Shown here: positions 8,959 through 19,265 of the stretch, in pieces | Position numbering within the stretch: the stretch's first letter is position 1 | Layout of the letters: each line of letters opens with the position of its first letter | DNA from: Mesostigma viride | Taxonomy: Eukaryota; Streptophyta; Mesostigmatophyceae; Mesostigmatales; Mesostigmataceae | Length of the DNA: 64,000 nt | Assembly (NCBI GenBank): GCA_009746045.1 | Contig: RPFO01000082.1 | Location: 4,975,314-5,039,313 of the forward strand | Direction of reading: 5' to 3' | Notes under the pieces: generated by a model | Database searches by the model: none | The model's input: only the letters and a program-made list of their open reading frames with translations | What the model was told of the DNA's origin: nothing | Made by a program: the position numbers and the translations under genes

Positions 8959-11900
8959 TAGGCACGCAAACGATGCGTGAGCCCACCCAGCCCTGCGTTG
9001 TCACACACGATGGGCTCCCCCAGGAGTGCCACGATTGTAGCCCAGTCCTCCCGCACCGCCTGATGTGGGCTGTCACCCGCCACAACGTTCTCAAACAGAT
9101 ACGCAGGCGGATGGGGCTGACGCGACTGCAACAGTCCCACCACACGCAACAGTTCCCAGAACAGCGCGCTACGCGGATCGGCTAGCCCCCGCCCTTGCCC
9201 TGCCTGGCTCAGGCCCTGGCACTCCCAACCCGCGATTACCAAGTCGATGGCATGATGCCTGCGCAACAACTGCTGCACCTGCACCTCACCGATGGCTCGG
9301 ATATCTTGAGGACATTCCCCAAACGGGTCACGCCATGCTGATGGCGGAAACTGCGCGGGATACTCTCGCGACAACACGCCACAGTGACTGAAGTACACCT
9401 GACGCGCCTTGTGCGATGGCTCTACCGCGATGAGTTTACGGCACACGCCGCCTGCGGCCAAAAAGCCTGCAATGCCCCCTCCGATCCCCGCAAACAGTTC
9501 CAACACTACCGCACCCTTGGCAAAATCAGGGGCCTGCGGTAAGATTGCAGCAGAAAAATTACCTTGGGCCTCCGAGACACCCGGTTGCACCAAAGTGAGG
9601 CCATGGCTGGCCATCTGAGGAACGGTGACGACGGCTTCAGTCACCCGCTTGCGCATAGCCAGCTGCCGCGTGGACGTCACAGCATCCAGCGACCACTGCG
9701 TGCGCATCTTGGCAATGCTCGCCGTTGGCTGAGGCAGCACCGTCCGATGCTTGTCCCACGCCGATGAGCCCGCCGCCCGTACCTCCACCATGCTGACCTC
9801 CACCACGCCCGCAGCCGCGGAAGGGTTGAGGCGTGCAGCCCCGGCTGAAGAACTGAAGCATGAGACCGGCACACTGGCCCGCTTCAGGCCAGCCCCATCC
9901 CAATCAGGGATGTAAGATGCCTCCTCCGCCCTATAGTCCACCTGAACCATGGCGCGAGCAAGGACATCCACCCCGAGTAGTGCGGAATATCCACACTTGT
10001 TGACCACCAGCGCATACGCGGACACGGTGGTCATGCTAGAGGCGCGCAACGGATTGAAAATCACGTTGACTTTAACCGCCGTCATAGCGTACGGCTTACT
10101 AGCCGGACCCTGCCAACCTGACACAGACACGGGGCTTTCTACTAAGCCACCGTTCTCGTAGGTCAGGTTCAGCATGGTGGCCAAGTCTGTGCTGATGACT
10201 AGCGGCTGAGCACCGCTATCAAGCTTGACTGCGCCAACCAACGGACATGTCACCATGTCGCTCCATACATCTCCACAGGCTCCAACTGCTTGGAACGCTA
10301 TGGACGGCTCACCATTGGGGTATGGAACCACCGTGGGAACCTGGGGAACTGCACTAGTGCGCTGCTGGCTACTTGTGCTGACCACTCCCGCTTGCACCAC
10401 GGGCACTGCGGCTTCTACCGGCTGACGCCCGTAGGTGACGGACTCAGAATTGCGCAAGGTGCGCACATCATGCCCATCTGCGAACAACTGGATCTCGGAC
10501 ACAACCGACCCCAGCCACTCAACCCCCTTCTGCCCGAAGGTGTCGACCACCTGCCGTGCTGAAAACATGGGTACGTCCACAATGAACGGCATTGGGTACA
10601 CAGGCGCCAATCGCCTACGCTGCTCCAGCCCAGCAGGGTTCGCATGCTCAAAAGCAGATTGCACCCCAGCCAGCGGCATGGAAAAGGACGCGGGCAACTG
10701 CCCGGCAGGCAACATGGGTGCCTGCTGAAAAGAAAGCGGGCTGCGTGCCTGCTTGCCTTTGGTAGCCTCCGCAGCGTTGATCTCGACGTCACCCGGCATG
10801 GGCGCCCAGAATGGGTCCTCCCGGTACACCGTCGCGAATTGGTTGGGGGGCGCCGTCGCCTCCTCACCATGCTTGATGGCAGCCACCTGGGCTTCCATCG
10901 AGTCGGTCTTGCCCGCCATCTCGGCGAAGTGGACCGTCTTGATGCCCGCGGCTGGACACTTGTTCATCAGGTGCCACTTCGTGTCTGCCCCATGCGGCTT
11001 CGTGCAGCGGCTTGGACACTCGCGACTAAGGTGCCCATCCTTGTCGCAAAGGTAACATTTACCGCGTGACGGGGTGGGTGCGCCCAGCGCGCCTTGCACG
11101 CCCTGCGCCTCCTGAGTCCCATCCGATGACGGCGGACGACCGCCTCCGCCTCGACCACCACCGCGACCCCGACCACCGTAGCCACTGCCGCCGCCACCAC
11201 GACTGACACCGCCGCTGCCACCCTGACCGCCACCGCCGCTGCCACCCTGACCGCCACCGCCGCTGCCCCCGTGACCGGCGTTGCCACCACCCTGAGTGCC
11301 GACATATTCACCGCGCCCCGCACCAGGCAGCCGCTGGCCACCCTTGACCGCGATGGCCTTCTCCATCTCAGCCATCTTCTTGCGCATCTCAGCCAGCTCA
11401 GACGAGATACCCTTCTCGCCTTCCGCACGCTTCCTGAGCAGCCGCTTGAATGCTGCACAGAGAGTCACCAAAGTCCACTCCCCACCGGGCGGCTCCGGAA
11501 GATCGATGGCCAGCAGGGGCACTGCACTCCGCCATAACCGGCAAGCCTTGGTCTGCGTATAATCAGGCACTTTGCCCGCAAACGCGAGAAGCCGGTCAAG
11601 GGAGAAAGCCGGATCCTCACCCTCGGCGACGGTGAACGCTCCATTCCATTCCGCGATGGCCTTGACGTGCTCAACTGGGTACTCCAGCCGCAGTTGCTGC
11701 CACAGCTGCTCTGCCGGGTCGACATCGAAGATGATCGAGTCGAGATCCGGTGTGCCCATGTCCGTGAGCGCAAACCATATGTCCGTGCGATGACATCGGT
11801 CCACGAGCGCTCGGTAATGCTGGACCAAAACCTGGACCTTCTTCTTGGTCAGGTCATGGAAAAAAAGGTGAATAAAATCCATCACCATCTCATGGCGAAG

Positions 11901-12983
11901 AGGATACCCCGAGGCATAACGATAAGTGTTACAATGAGCTCGGAAGAGCTCATAGGCTTCCTCTAAAGTCGCACCCGTGCCTGCTGAGGTGAACTTCTCG
12001 CGAAGCTCCACCTTGGGCAGCGATGGCACACGAGTGGATTCGCCATGCACGCCGTACGGCATGCGGTGGGGTCGCTGGACGTCGTCGCCCTCACCCCATG
12101 GTATGCTGGCTACCTCCCGATCGACTTGGCCCCAGCCGAAGTCTGACCGAGTGCCGCCAAGCCTGGGCCGCCCTGCGGTGCCACCCAACGGCGTTGCTGC
12201 CGCCGTCATGGGTGGCCGACCTGTGCTAAACAAGCCACCTGATGCTCCCCCCCTGGGGGCTGCACCATACCCGCCGCGCCACGATAACGTGCCTTGGTTG
12301 GGTGCCCGTAGGTTCCCCCCCAGCGTATAAGATGCGTCGGCAGTCGACCGGGTGCCTACCCGACCGACGTTCGGCTGCAGCTCGTCATCCTGCGCCATTT
12401 CCCCGTCGCCCCGCCGTTGACCGCTTGGTCCGACGCGTGGCTGACTGGGCTCAACGTTGCGTAGTGGACCTGTCCCACTGCGCTCTTCGTCGAAGTGTCC
12501 GCGTTGGTCGCGCAGCGCCTCATGTCGCCGCGCTTCCTCGGCAGCGGCCTCCTCGTCGGCAGCCTGCCTGGCCTCGGCGTCGCGTTGGGCCGCAGCTTGG
12601 CAGGCGCGTGCAGCTTCCGTGGTTGCCTCCGCCTGCCGCCGTTGCTCAGCGCGCTCCGTAGCACGCCTCGCTTCAGCCGTAGATTCCGCGCGCTCCAAAG
12701 CAAGTCGCACAGTTTCTTCAACAAGCGTCGCCTGTTGCGATAACTGCGTCGCTTGCTGAGCTCGGAGTGCCGCCAGCTCTGCCGCTTGCTCTTGCAGCAG
12801 GCGCAGCACTTGGGTAAGAGCACCACCGTCCCCTGCCGAAGAAAGGGAAGGCGCTCCATTACCTAACAAAGCGGTGTCCGCACTAGTGCCGAGACGACCG
12901 CTGGGCGGGTCAGTTGCTTGACCGCCCGTAGCTGCCGGCGCTGACCCACCACTGCCTGATGCTGTGGGGTCAGTTCCTGACAT
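8907..12983 (-). CDS. Gag-protease-C5 cytosine methyltransferase polyprotein
   Basis: The start is taken at the ATG 12983 (MSGTDPTASG); the frame is open to 13109. Counting from 13109: residues 105-205 are an Ala/Glu/Arg coiled coil; 340-600 a helical gag; about 690 a CCHC knuckle (CYLCDKDGHLSREC); 955-1070 an aspartic protease with VKLDSGAQPLV and ALLGVDVL. Residues 1195-1395 match a C5-cytosine methyltransferase: motif I VVLELFAGIGGG, motif IV DLVIAGWECQGLSQAG with the catalytic Cys, motif VI YLFENVV, and a motif VIII-like THRLRAYWTN. The short VI-VIII spacing and LFENVV are DNMT3-like. The Pro of the usual PCQ is Glu here, which may impair catalysis. A target-recognition domain and motifs IX-X are not seen before the stop. 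Confidence 0.85.
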   Translation of the reverse strand: MSGTDPTASGSGGSAPAATGGQATDPPSGRLGTSADTALLGNGAPSLSSAGDGGALTQVLRLLQEQAAELAALRAQQATQLSQQATLVEETVRLALERAESTAEARRATERAEQRRQAEATTEAARACQAAAQRDAEARQAADEEAAAEEARRHEALRDQRGHFDEERSGTGPLRNVEPSQPRVGPSGQRRGDGEMAQDDELQPNVGRVGTRSTADASYTLGGNLRAPNQGTLSWRGGYGAAPRGGASGGLFSTGRPPMTAAATPLGGTAGRPRLGGTRSDFGWGQVDREVASIPWGEGDDVQRPHRMPYGVHGESTRVPSLPKVELREKFTSAGTGATLEEAYELFRAHCNTYRYASGYPLRHEMVMDFIHLFFHDLTKKKVQVLVQHYRALVDRCHRTDIWFALTDMGTPDLDSIIFDVDPAEQLWQQLRLEYPVEHVKAIAEWNGAFTVAEGEDPAFSLDRLLAFAGKVPDYTQTKACRLWRSAVPLLAIDLPEPPGGEWTLVTLCAAFKRLLRKRAEGEKGISSELAEMRKKMAEMEKAIAVKGGQRLPGAGRGEYVGTQGGGNAGHGGSGGGGQGGSGGGGQGGSGGVSRGGGGSGYGGRGRGGGRGGGGRPPSSDGTQEAQGVQGALGAPTPSRGKCYLCDKDGHLSRECPSRCTKPHGADTKWHLMNKCPAAGIKTVHFAEMAGKTDSMEAQVAAIKHGEEATAPPNQFATVYREDPFWAPMPGDVEINAAEATKGKQARSPLSFQQAPMLPAGQLPASFSMPLAGVQSAFEHANPAGLEQRRRLAPVYPMPFIVDVPMFSARQVVDTFGQKGVEWLGSVVSEIQLFADGHDVRTLRNSESVTYGRQPVEAAVPVVQAGVVSTSSQQRTSAVPQVPTVVPYPNGEPSIAFQAVGACGDVWSDMVTCPLVGAVKLDSGAQPLVISTDLATMLNLTYENGGLVESPVSVSGWQGPASKPYAMTAVKVNVIFNPLRASSMTTVSAYALVVNKCGYSALLGVDVLARAMVQVDYRAEEASYIPDWDGAGLKRASVPVSCFSSSAGAARLNPSAAAGVVEVSMVEVRAAGSSAWDKHRTVLPQPTASIAKMRTQWSLDAVTSTRQLAMRKRVTEAVVTVPQMASHGLTLVQPGVSEAQGNFSAAILPQAPDFAKGAVVLELFAGIGGGIAGFLAAGGVCRKLIAVEPSHKARQVYFSHCGVLSREYPAQFPPSAWRDPFGECPQDIRAIGEVQVQQLLRRHHAIDLVIAGWECQGLSQAGQGRGLADPRSALFWELLRVVGLLQSRQPHPPAYLFENVVAGDSPHQAVREDWATIVALLGEPIVCDNAGLGGLTHRLRAYWTNVACATGVQAVLGP
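11080..11330 (-). repeat. Gly-rich tandem repeat inside gag
   Basis: About 250 bases encode repeated Gly-Gly-Ser-Gly and Arg-Gly-Gly units just before the CCHC knuckle. At 11215-11280 there are near-identical 24-base copies. Such RGG-like tracts commonly bind RNA. Confidence 0.6.
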
Positions 12984-13109
12984 GTTGATGGTGGTATCGA
13001 CCCTGGAGAGCTCCTGCCCGTCGGTGTCGACGCCCGTGTTGGCACAGCCTGCGTGGCTTGCCAAAAACGCTGTGACCGACCTAGTGTGATATGACATAAA
13101 CTGCCACAA

Positions 13110-14395
13110 CCACTACCAAGTAGCAACGGTCTAATCTGAAAGACTTAATGGTTGATCAGGCCACTATGTGTGCTAGTCTTCCCCAGAAAACTGCACACCG
13201 TCTCTCTTTGCTGAAATGAAAATGTTCCTTTGCAGATGGAGCTAGTCTCTTCGAGTAATGAAAAGAGGGCTCTCAGCCGAGGACAAGGAACTGTCCCTCG
13301 TGCCTGATGACCACCTTCTTGATCCCCTTGTGTACCGTCGCGTGCCGCGTTTGAATATCCTTGCTGGGGCGTTAGCTAGACGCTCCAACTACTCTAATTG
13401 CGACAATATGATGGTGCAAGAGGGTGCTTTTGCCTCCCCTGCTATAGAACAATGCTTTCACAACACACACTTTGCACAGTCTGATGATGAAGCCGCACAT
13501 GCGGAATTTATTGAGAAAGTTAATACAATTACAACACGTTGATAGTCTCAATATCGATGCACTCCATGCTCACGAGCCCGCAGTTAGGCAGCGCTCCATG
13601 ACATGCTACCGGCCTTGCTCCCAAGGAAAGGGAGAAACACGAAGGCCACTAACGAGAGACTCGAAGAGACTACACGCTGCGTGAGAGTCCTCTTCGACTA
13701 TGAACCAAACCATTCGTCATGCCACACGCATGACACACGCCACACTTGTCAGTCCAGCCAGGAATGCCAAAACTATCTTGCTGCCTGAACCATGCAAATA
13801 GAAACCGCATTCCAGTTGCCGTCCTGGCTTTCTACCACACATGCCAACAAAAGCAGGAAGGCATCCCGACAAATCTAAATTGCTACCCTGTTGCCGATCT
13901 CATCTCCTAGAGGCTCCGGCATTTCTGTCCCTGGGAATGTCCGGCATTGAGTCACGTCCACCAAGGTCGAAGCATAATATCCTTCAGACAATCTGCACGC
14001 TCACACCTTGCGTGTGAGTGGCCCAGCAAACATTGCGTCTAATCGTTCCTTTCTAGAAGAAATCCCTTTGTAGGGCTGCCAACGATTTCGCATTCATTCC
14101 AGCGATCTGGCTCCGCACTGCATATTGTCCTTTTCCATTTTCTGTCCAGTCCTCATAACGTTGACCCGCTATTCTACACCACAAAGACACCTGGCCTGTC
14201 AATAGCCTCGGCGCTGTTGAAGTCCAGCAGTCCACTAACACGCGTATGATCCTCTCGACGCTGCGCACTTGTGCTGCCGTCCGCTCAAGTCAGTGCTGCG
14301 CGCCCAGCTGTGCCTGGCCCGGCGCGCGTGCACGTACACTTTCGTCCACTCTTATGCTGCAAGTGCTAGTGTCCCCCCCCGGTCACTAGCCTTTG
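13110..14395. other. Intergenic, no gene recognised
   Basis: I see no convincing ORF, RNA gene or tandem array here. The part next to 13110 may contain the 5' LTR of the Ty3-type element, but no second copy was found for comparison. Confidence 0.4.
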
Positions 14396-15560
14396 TCGAA
14401 AATGCGTAGAAAACAAGTTCCTTGCGCACGTCACCGGTCTTGTGCATAGTGGGCGCCCGGATGACATAGCTCGCGTCCGTGACATGCAGACATATGGCTT
14501 GACTGCCTGGCTATCGAGGCCCGTGCAGTGGGGCTTGAGGTCAGCAAGAAGACAGAGGCCCTGGCGGTTGGGCTCACCCACCCCCCGCCACCCCTCTATC
14601 TCCTCGACGGCTCTCGAGTCCTGTATCGGGACCGCGTCAAGCTGCTGGGCAGCCTGCTCCCCAGCTGCGAGGTTGATGTGGACCATCGCATCTCCCTCGC
14701 CTGGCACGCTTTACGCCAGTACCGGGCCCTGTGGCGCAAGCCCCTGGGCAAGATCGAGAAACAGGACCTGTTCAAGGTCCTCGTCCTTCCTGCTCTCACG
14801 TATGGGGCCGAGACGTGGACCCTCACCGCCGACCTGGCCCGCAAGCTGGACGGCGCGGTCACCAACATGCTGCGTTCCATTTTCAGAGTAGGATACGCTG
14901 CTCATGTCCGCAACGAGGACCTGTATCAGGGCATGCCATATATCAAGGAGACAACCAGCGCAGGCCAGAAATCGGGAGAATCCGGACCATGGTAGCTCGA
15001 GCCTGCCGTTATCTTGTCCGCGTGTTCGAGTCGTTCAGGATGATGAAGATGAATGGTGATGGAAATGTGTATCCTTGTGCATTGAAATTATGGCTGGCTT
15101 ACGTGTAGAGCGACTAGATGACCTAGACGGTGGGGCCGGCATATATCACCAGCACCATTAAGCAGCGGCGCCTGCAGCTAGTAGGGCACTTAGCTCGCAC
15201 CAACCAGGTAGACACCTCACGTGGCCCCCCCGCAGGTCTGCGACCAGCTCAGCCTGGCCGGCACCTCCTGACACGTGGGCCGGGCCCAGTGATGTTAGAC
15301 GCCGCAAGGCCCGCACCTTCAAACAACAGCTAGTAGAGGACATGGGGGGCCTAGGCCTCTCCGTGATTTGGACGAAGATGATGGACAAGACCAAGTGGGC
15401 CCAGGTCATAGAGGACAACGAGCCCCCCCCTGTGGGGAAGCGCCCGCGTGTGCAAACCCGTGGGAGGCACGCCAGACAGGTCCCCTAGGGCAGCGTGAGG
15501 CTGTCTACATAGATGTAGTAGTTAGAATGCTGTTAGATAGATGTCGTAGGTAGCGGATGT
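14396..15560 (+). mobile_element. LINE (non-LTR retrotransposon) 3' fragment
   Basis: The plus frame from 14528 (about 155 residues) resembles the end of a LINE reverse transcriptase: VKLLGSLLP, then ALRQYRALWRKPL, KVLVLPALTYGAETWTL and NMLRSIFRVG. A later frame at about 15140 reads IKQRRLQLVGHLAR, the usual C-terminal tail of such elements, and about 15340 reads GGLGLSVIWTKMMDKTKW. Frames are broken and the N-terminal part, including the YADD region, is missing, so this is a dead 5'-truncated copy. Related pieces recur at 33360-33640, 33900-34440 and 36570-36870. Confidence 0.75.
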
Positions 15561-15594
15561 AGATAGCTTAGACCGGTAGGACTGTTTGCACCCA

Positions 15595-15815
15595 TCCATC
15601 CATCCATCGGGGTTAATGCTCCGTGACTCCCCAACGGGAGCACGAGACTAATTATTTAATTAATGCCAAATATATACGCCACCAATATATAACGGCAGGC
15701 TCTAGCTACCATTGTCCGGATTCTCCCGATTTCTGGCCTGCGCTGGTTGTCTCCTTGATATAAATACCACCAGATTTCTGGCCTGCGCTGGTTGTCTCTT
15801 TGATATACGCGACCA
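15595..15815. repeat. LINE-family 3' terminal repeat with hairpin and TTAA-rich tail
   Basis: Contains CATC repeats, then an inverted repeat (GCTCC at 15618, GGGAGC at 15636) followed by an A/T-rich TTAA tail. From about 15698 comes a reverse-strand copy of the segment at 14940-15010 (key part GGCCTGCGCTGGTTGTCTC), present twice in a row. The same arrangement occurs at 36700-36870. Confidence 0.65.
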
Positions 15816-15887
15816 AGCTTAAGACGCAACACTTGAGGTGCATAAACACATTGTCACGTTTCTAGCATTCACCCATGGCTGTGCCCA

Positions 15888-18429
15888 CTATGCTTCAACA
15901 TATTTGGTGGATGAGATATGTTCAGTCTCCAATGCCGCCTCAGCATCTTTGATGCTGGCATAGGTAACCTGGAATTTCTTCTCCAGGCCCAACAAAAGGA
16001 CATCCAGGAATGCCACCCGTGATGGGAAGTAGCTTGATAACTTGCACAGGAAATCACCATGTTCGCGCCCCTGCATCGTTTTAAAAACATGGGACATAGA
16101 CAGGATGGACAAACGAAAATGGCGTCAATGACCCAAACACCGGCAGCAGAAGCATAACTGGTCAATCAATTACCAGGGAATCACATGGCGGGACTTTGAT
16201 TTGCGGTGCTTGATAAGGAACCCATGCATGCACAGCTCTGCCTTTCTCAAGGTATGTTCGGGACAATATACTGGGAAGATCTCCCTTTACCTAGTGTGAC
16301 ACTTTCTAAGAAATACTAGTTGAGTGGGCAAGGTGCAAACACATGGCTATGTTGAGTAAGCCAGCGGCATGCAACAAGCTTAAGTACCCTTACACACGGG
16401 CGCAAAGGACAGGTGGCGCGCATGCACAGAAGCCATCGCCACACACACCTTGCGGTAATCGGGACATTTCGGGGGCATCTTTAGGAGGTCCATGCTGTGG
16501 GGGCTGTAGTCCCACAGAAAGGATGTGTGCTGCAGCCAACGCCGCCGTGTGATGGCCTGCGCGTTGCCCCCACACTTGAGCTCGCCAAGGACAAAGTCTG
16601 CAACGCATGCCGACCGTGTGCCCACAATAAGAAATAAACAGTGAAAAAGGTAAGCACATAATCTGTCGCACATGACGAAAGTGTGCCGACATATTGATGT
16701 AACAGCGACAAGATAATCACATAGATAATCAGAGGCATGCAATACAAACCGATGTGTGCCCATGTGTCCATGAAATGAATAAGGCAAGCACATAGAATGT
16801 GATACATGTCATAGAAGGATAGAGTGGCCGCACACAGTGCTTCAGCTAACGTGACGTTTTAGTCAAATGTTGACGCAAACACCGAAAATTCTTCAAAGAA
16901 TTCAACATTTTAGGGTAAGAAGTCAACACGCTGACACAATTTTTTTGACAAAAAGTCAACATTTTGACGCGCATGAACTGGTCAAAAGTCAACTTGTTGA
17001 CAAGCACAATCGAGGGGGGCAGGGCCAACCCTTACCTTGTACTCAGGGTAAGAGCACGGCGTCAATCATGGGACAGTATTAGTAACATGCAATAGATTCT
17101 GTTTGTCCAGACCTACCTGATGTGGACACTTACAGCACAAGCAACATGAAATATTCTTTGAGCGGGTGGCCCATCGATATAATAAGGACAAAACGCTGCA
17201 TGGAGGGAAAGTCAAATCGTTGACGCGACGCCGGGGCAAAAGTAAATATTTTTACGGAAGAATCGGGCTGAAAAGTCAACATTTTGACGTTTGCCAAAAA
17301 CCCTTAGCAGACGCACTGACCGCACATCAATTAGACGACAGAATACACATTATGAAGCGAAACACGTGCGCATGGTTGGCATGCCTATCTCACAAGCAAT
17401 TTACGTTTGGTTGACAATCTTATCGATGGCTGAGCAACTGACTGACTAGCCCGCCTGTTGGTTTGTTGATTGGGTTAGGTGGGCAGTGGGCAAGTTAGCG
17501 GATCAGTGGGTGGGTGGGTGGGTGGGTGGGTGGGTGGGATAGGCAGCTGCCTGCCTACTGGGTGTTTCCACCACACAAGGCATTGCGAGCTCTCTGTGTC
17601 GCTGCTAGTTGTCGCCGGCCAAGTGCTTGGCTAGCAAGATCATGGGCTCATGGCAGCTCAGCCATGTCGTCAAATTTTCTTCTAGTAAAACATGTGACTG
17701 ACATACTGGCAAGTCTTTTAACTTCACAAGCCCATCAGTTACTCTGCGAACGAGCAGACATGGTAGTGCAACAAAATAGGGAAAATGCACAAACAAGGAC
17801 TGAAAGGAGGTGGCCATGGGCAGGGCTGACGTGGCCCATGCATATCTAGCAGGGCGTTAAGGAACGGTATACTCTTACCATTCTCGCGTTGCAAAAACGA
17901 AGGGCACTTCGCAAATGCCGGCCTGTAGAGGTCCTCCGCCCATTGCATGATCGGCCTCGGGAACTGAGGAATATCTCCAAAATCTTCTGCGCTGCATACG
18001 ACGGTAGTAAAGACGGTGTCTTTGTCCACAACGACGGTCCCGCCGCCAGAGAACCGCTTGATGATTGGGATTTTCCTCTCCCGTACAAGATCCACGTTCA
18101 ACAGCACGTCCGTTTTTCTGAAAAACAACAGAGCGACAATGTCAGGGCAGCAAGTTGAGCTTCGTGCAGAGATCCCAAGACACTTTACACAAGGACGACG
18201 TCACGTCAGGGGGGGGGGGAGGGACAACAAAGAAGCTCGGTGACCACATGCGTGGGTAACCTTACCCAGAAATTCCCATCACTACTGCGGCATTGGCCGC
18301 CCCATCGTTGACGATAAACCAATTCCCTGCGGAGTTGCGAAGTAAAGCTTCCTCCACCTTCAACTGTCGAAATATGCACATGCCTTGAACAACTATCAAT
18401 TTCAGCTTAGGCAGCTGCTTTGACGCCAT
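15888..18429 (-). CDS. LPLA: Lipoate-protein ligase A-like protein, four exons
   Basis: The exons, minus strand in order, are 18429-18266, 18117-17879, 16597-16449 and 16070-15888. They splice at GT-AG sites into 244 codons with all phases agreeing. The family attaches lipoate to E2 and H subunits of oxo-acid dehydrogenases and the glycine cleavage system. Visible motifs: FRQLKVEEALLR; VMGISG; the lipoyl-AMP-binding KRFSGGGTVVVDKDTVF; and LKCGGNAQ with the likely catalytic Lys, followed by HTSFLWDY. Plant relatives start near MNLPKMN, favouring ATG 18429. An in-frame ATG at 18498 would add 23 residues, rich in Arg, Ser and hydrophobics, that could act as an organelle presequence. The gene is divergent from the SLC35F gene. 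Intron 2 holds unusual palindromic repeats. Confidence 0.88.
16855..17300. repeat. Cluster of GTCAAC / TTGAC palindromes in intron 2 of the lipoate ligase gene
   Basis: At least six imperfect palindromes of the type AAGTCAACATTTTGACG lie within 450 bases, near 16865, 16921, 16957, 16984, 17212 and 17275. The rest of the sequence is not repeated, so this is not a simple tandem array. Confidence 0.6.
17505..17540 (+). repeat. GGGT microsatellite
   Basis: About eight GGGT units in intron 2 of the lipoate ligase gene; the G-rich strand is the plus strand. Confidence 0.9.
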
Positions 18430-18965
18430 GATGGTCACGAGAATTATTGTGTTGGCATAGGCACGTCTCCTTTCAGCGCATCGCGAATATGACGTCAATT
18501 AGTGGCACCCATCTCCATTTCCGGTCACATCAAAGACGCGTGTCCTTCTCAGCCCCCATTCCCATGCCGAATTCTTCTGCTTTAAGAAATCAAGAGTCTA
18601 GGCCGTGAGAAGACCAGTAATGGGTACTTATAGAAGCTTTGAAGATTCGTTAAGCTAACCAACCCAGGTTAAGGTCAACTCAATGCATTTTTCAAATCGT
18701 GGGGGTTGTCCAGGGTTCCTCCAATAAAGAGGCCAGTTGGCATTCTTGCAAAAATGCAGCGGCCTGTGAACATGAGTTTACAGCTTGTGCGTCTTTTGTC
18801 CCCCATGAAAACTGTAGCTGTTGGACTGCCGGGGTGTCGCCTGTCGGTGGACGCCTGGAGTGCTTATAGTCCCGTTAAATTTCGCATTATTTTTGCGACG
18901 ATGATGGAGTGCTGAGATCGAGAATTTGTTGTAGTCGCTGCAAGACATTAGGAACTTGTGCAGTG
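18430..18965. promoter_or_regulatory. Divergent intergenic region between lipoate ligase and SLC35F genes
   Basis: The lipoate ligase starts at 18429 on the minus strand and the first recognised SLC35F exon is at 19775 on the plus strand. The unrecognised first exon(s) and both promoters must lie between. I see no definite TATA box. A bidirectional promoter is an inference from layout only. Confidence 0.35.
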
Positions 18966-18969
18966 CTAC

Positions 18970-18975
18970 TTATAG

Positions 18976-19009
<34 letters not shown>

Positions 19010-19265
19010 GTCCCACGCCGCCCGAGGGCAGCAGAGAATCTTTAGTGGCCTCCACACGTGTGTGTGCCCACCTTTAATTAGGATTCGCTGATACTCATTT
19101 TCCCTCTCACCTCTTTGGTCCATAATTGGCTAATAAAATATACCCATTTCCCCGAAATCTTTAGTGGCCGAGCTATGTACTTAGAGTACTACTGTACACT
19201 CTACGGCACTCTGCTGCCCTTGGGCGGCGTGGGACACAACAACAACAACAACAACAACAACAACT
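18970..19265. repeat. Head-to-head pair of short elements with (AAC)n tails
   Basis: The sequence GTCCCACGCCGCCC with a (GTT)n run at 18975-19050 has its reverse complement, with an (AAC)n run, at 19200-19264. Both share GGGCAGCAGAG or its complement. The (AAC)n at the same end of each copy suggests two retroposed copies in opposite orientation, able to form a hairpin. Confidence 0.65.

Larger units (their letters stand above)
6600..13110 (-). mobile_element. Ty3/gypsy-type retrotransposon with a cytosine methyltransferase domain
   Basis: In coding order on the minus strand: coiled-coil N-terminus, gag, CCHC knuckle, aspartic protease and a C5-cytosine methyltransferase in one ORF (12983-8907); then an overlapping frame with a long linker and the RT N-terminal half (8958-7690); then the RT C-terminal half and RNase H (7700-6665). 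The RT is Ty3-type (YIDDVIVF, FLGHQIVPGG, YYRGYI). No integrase is visible after RNase H, where Ty3 elements normally carry it, nor elsewhere in the element. LTRs were not delimited. The following 300-700 bases lead directly into the copia-type element, so truncation by that insertion is possible. Confidence 0.85.

Noticed and set aside
6600-13110. DIRS-type element because of a methyltransferase
   Set aside because: DIRS elements carry an adenine-type methyltransferase and a tyrosine recombinase; here the motifs are C5-cytosine type, and protease and Ty3 RT are present with no recombinase.
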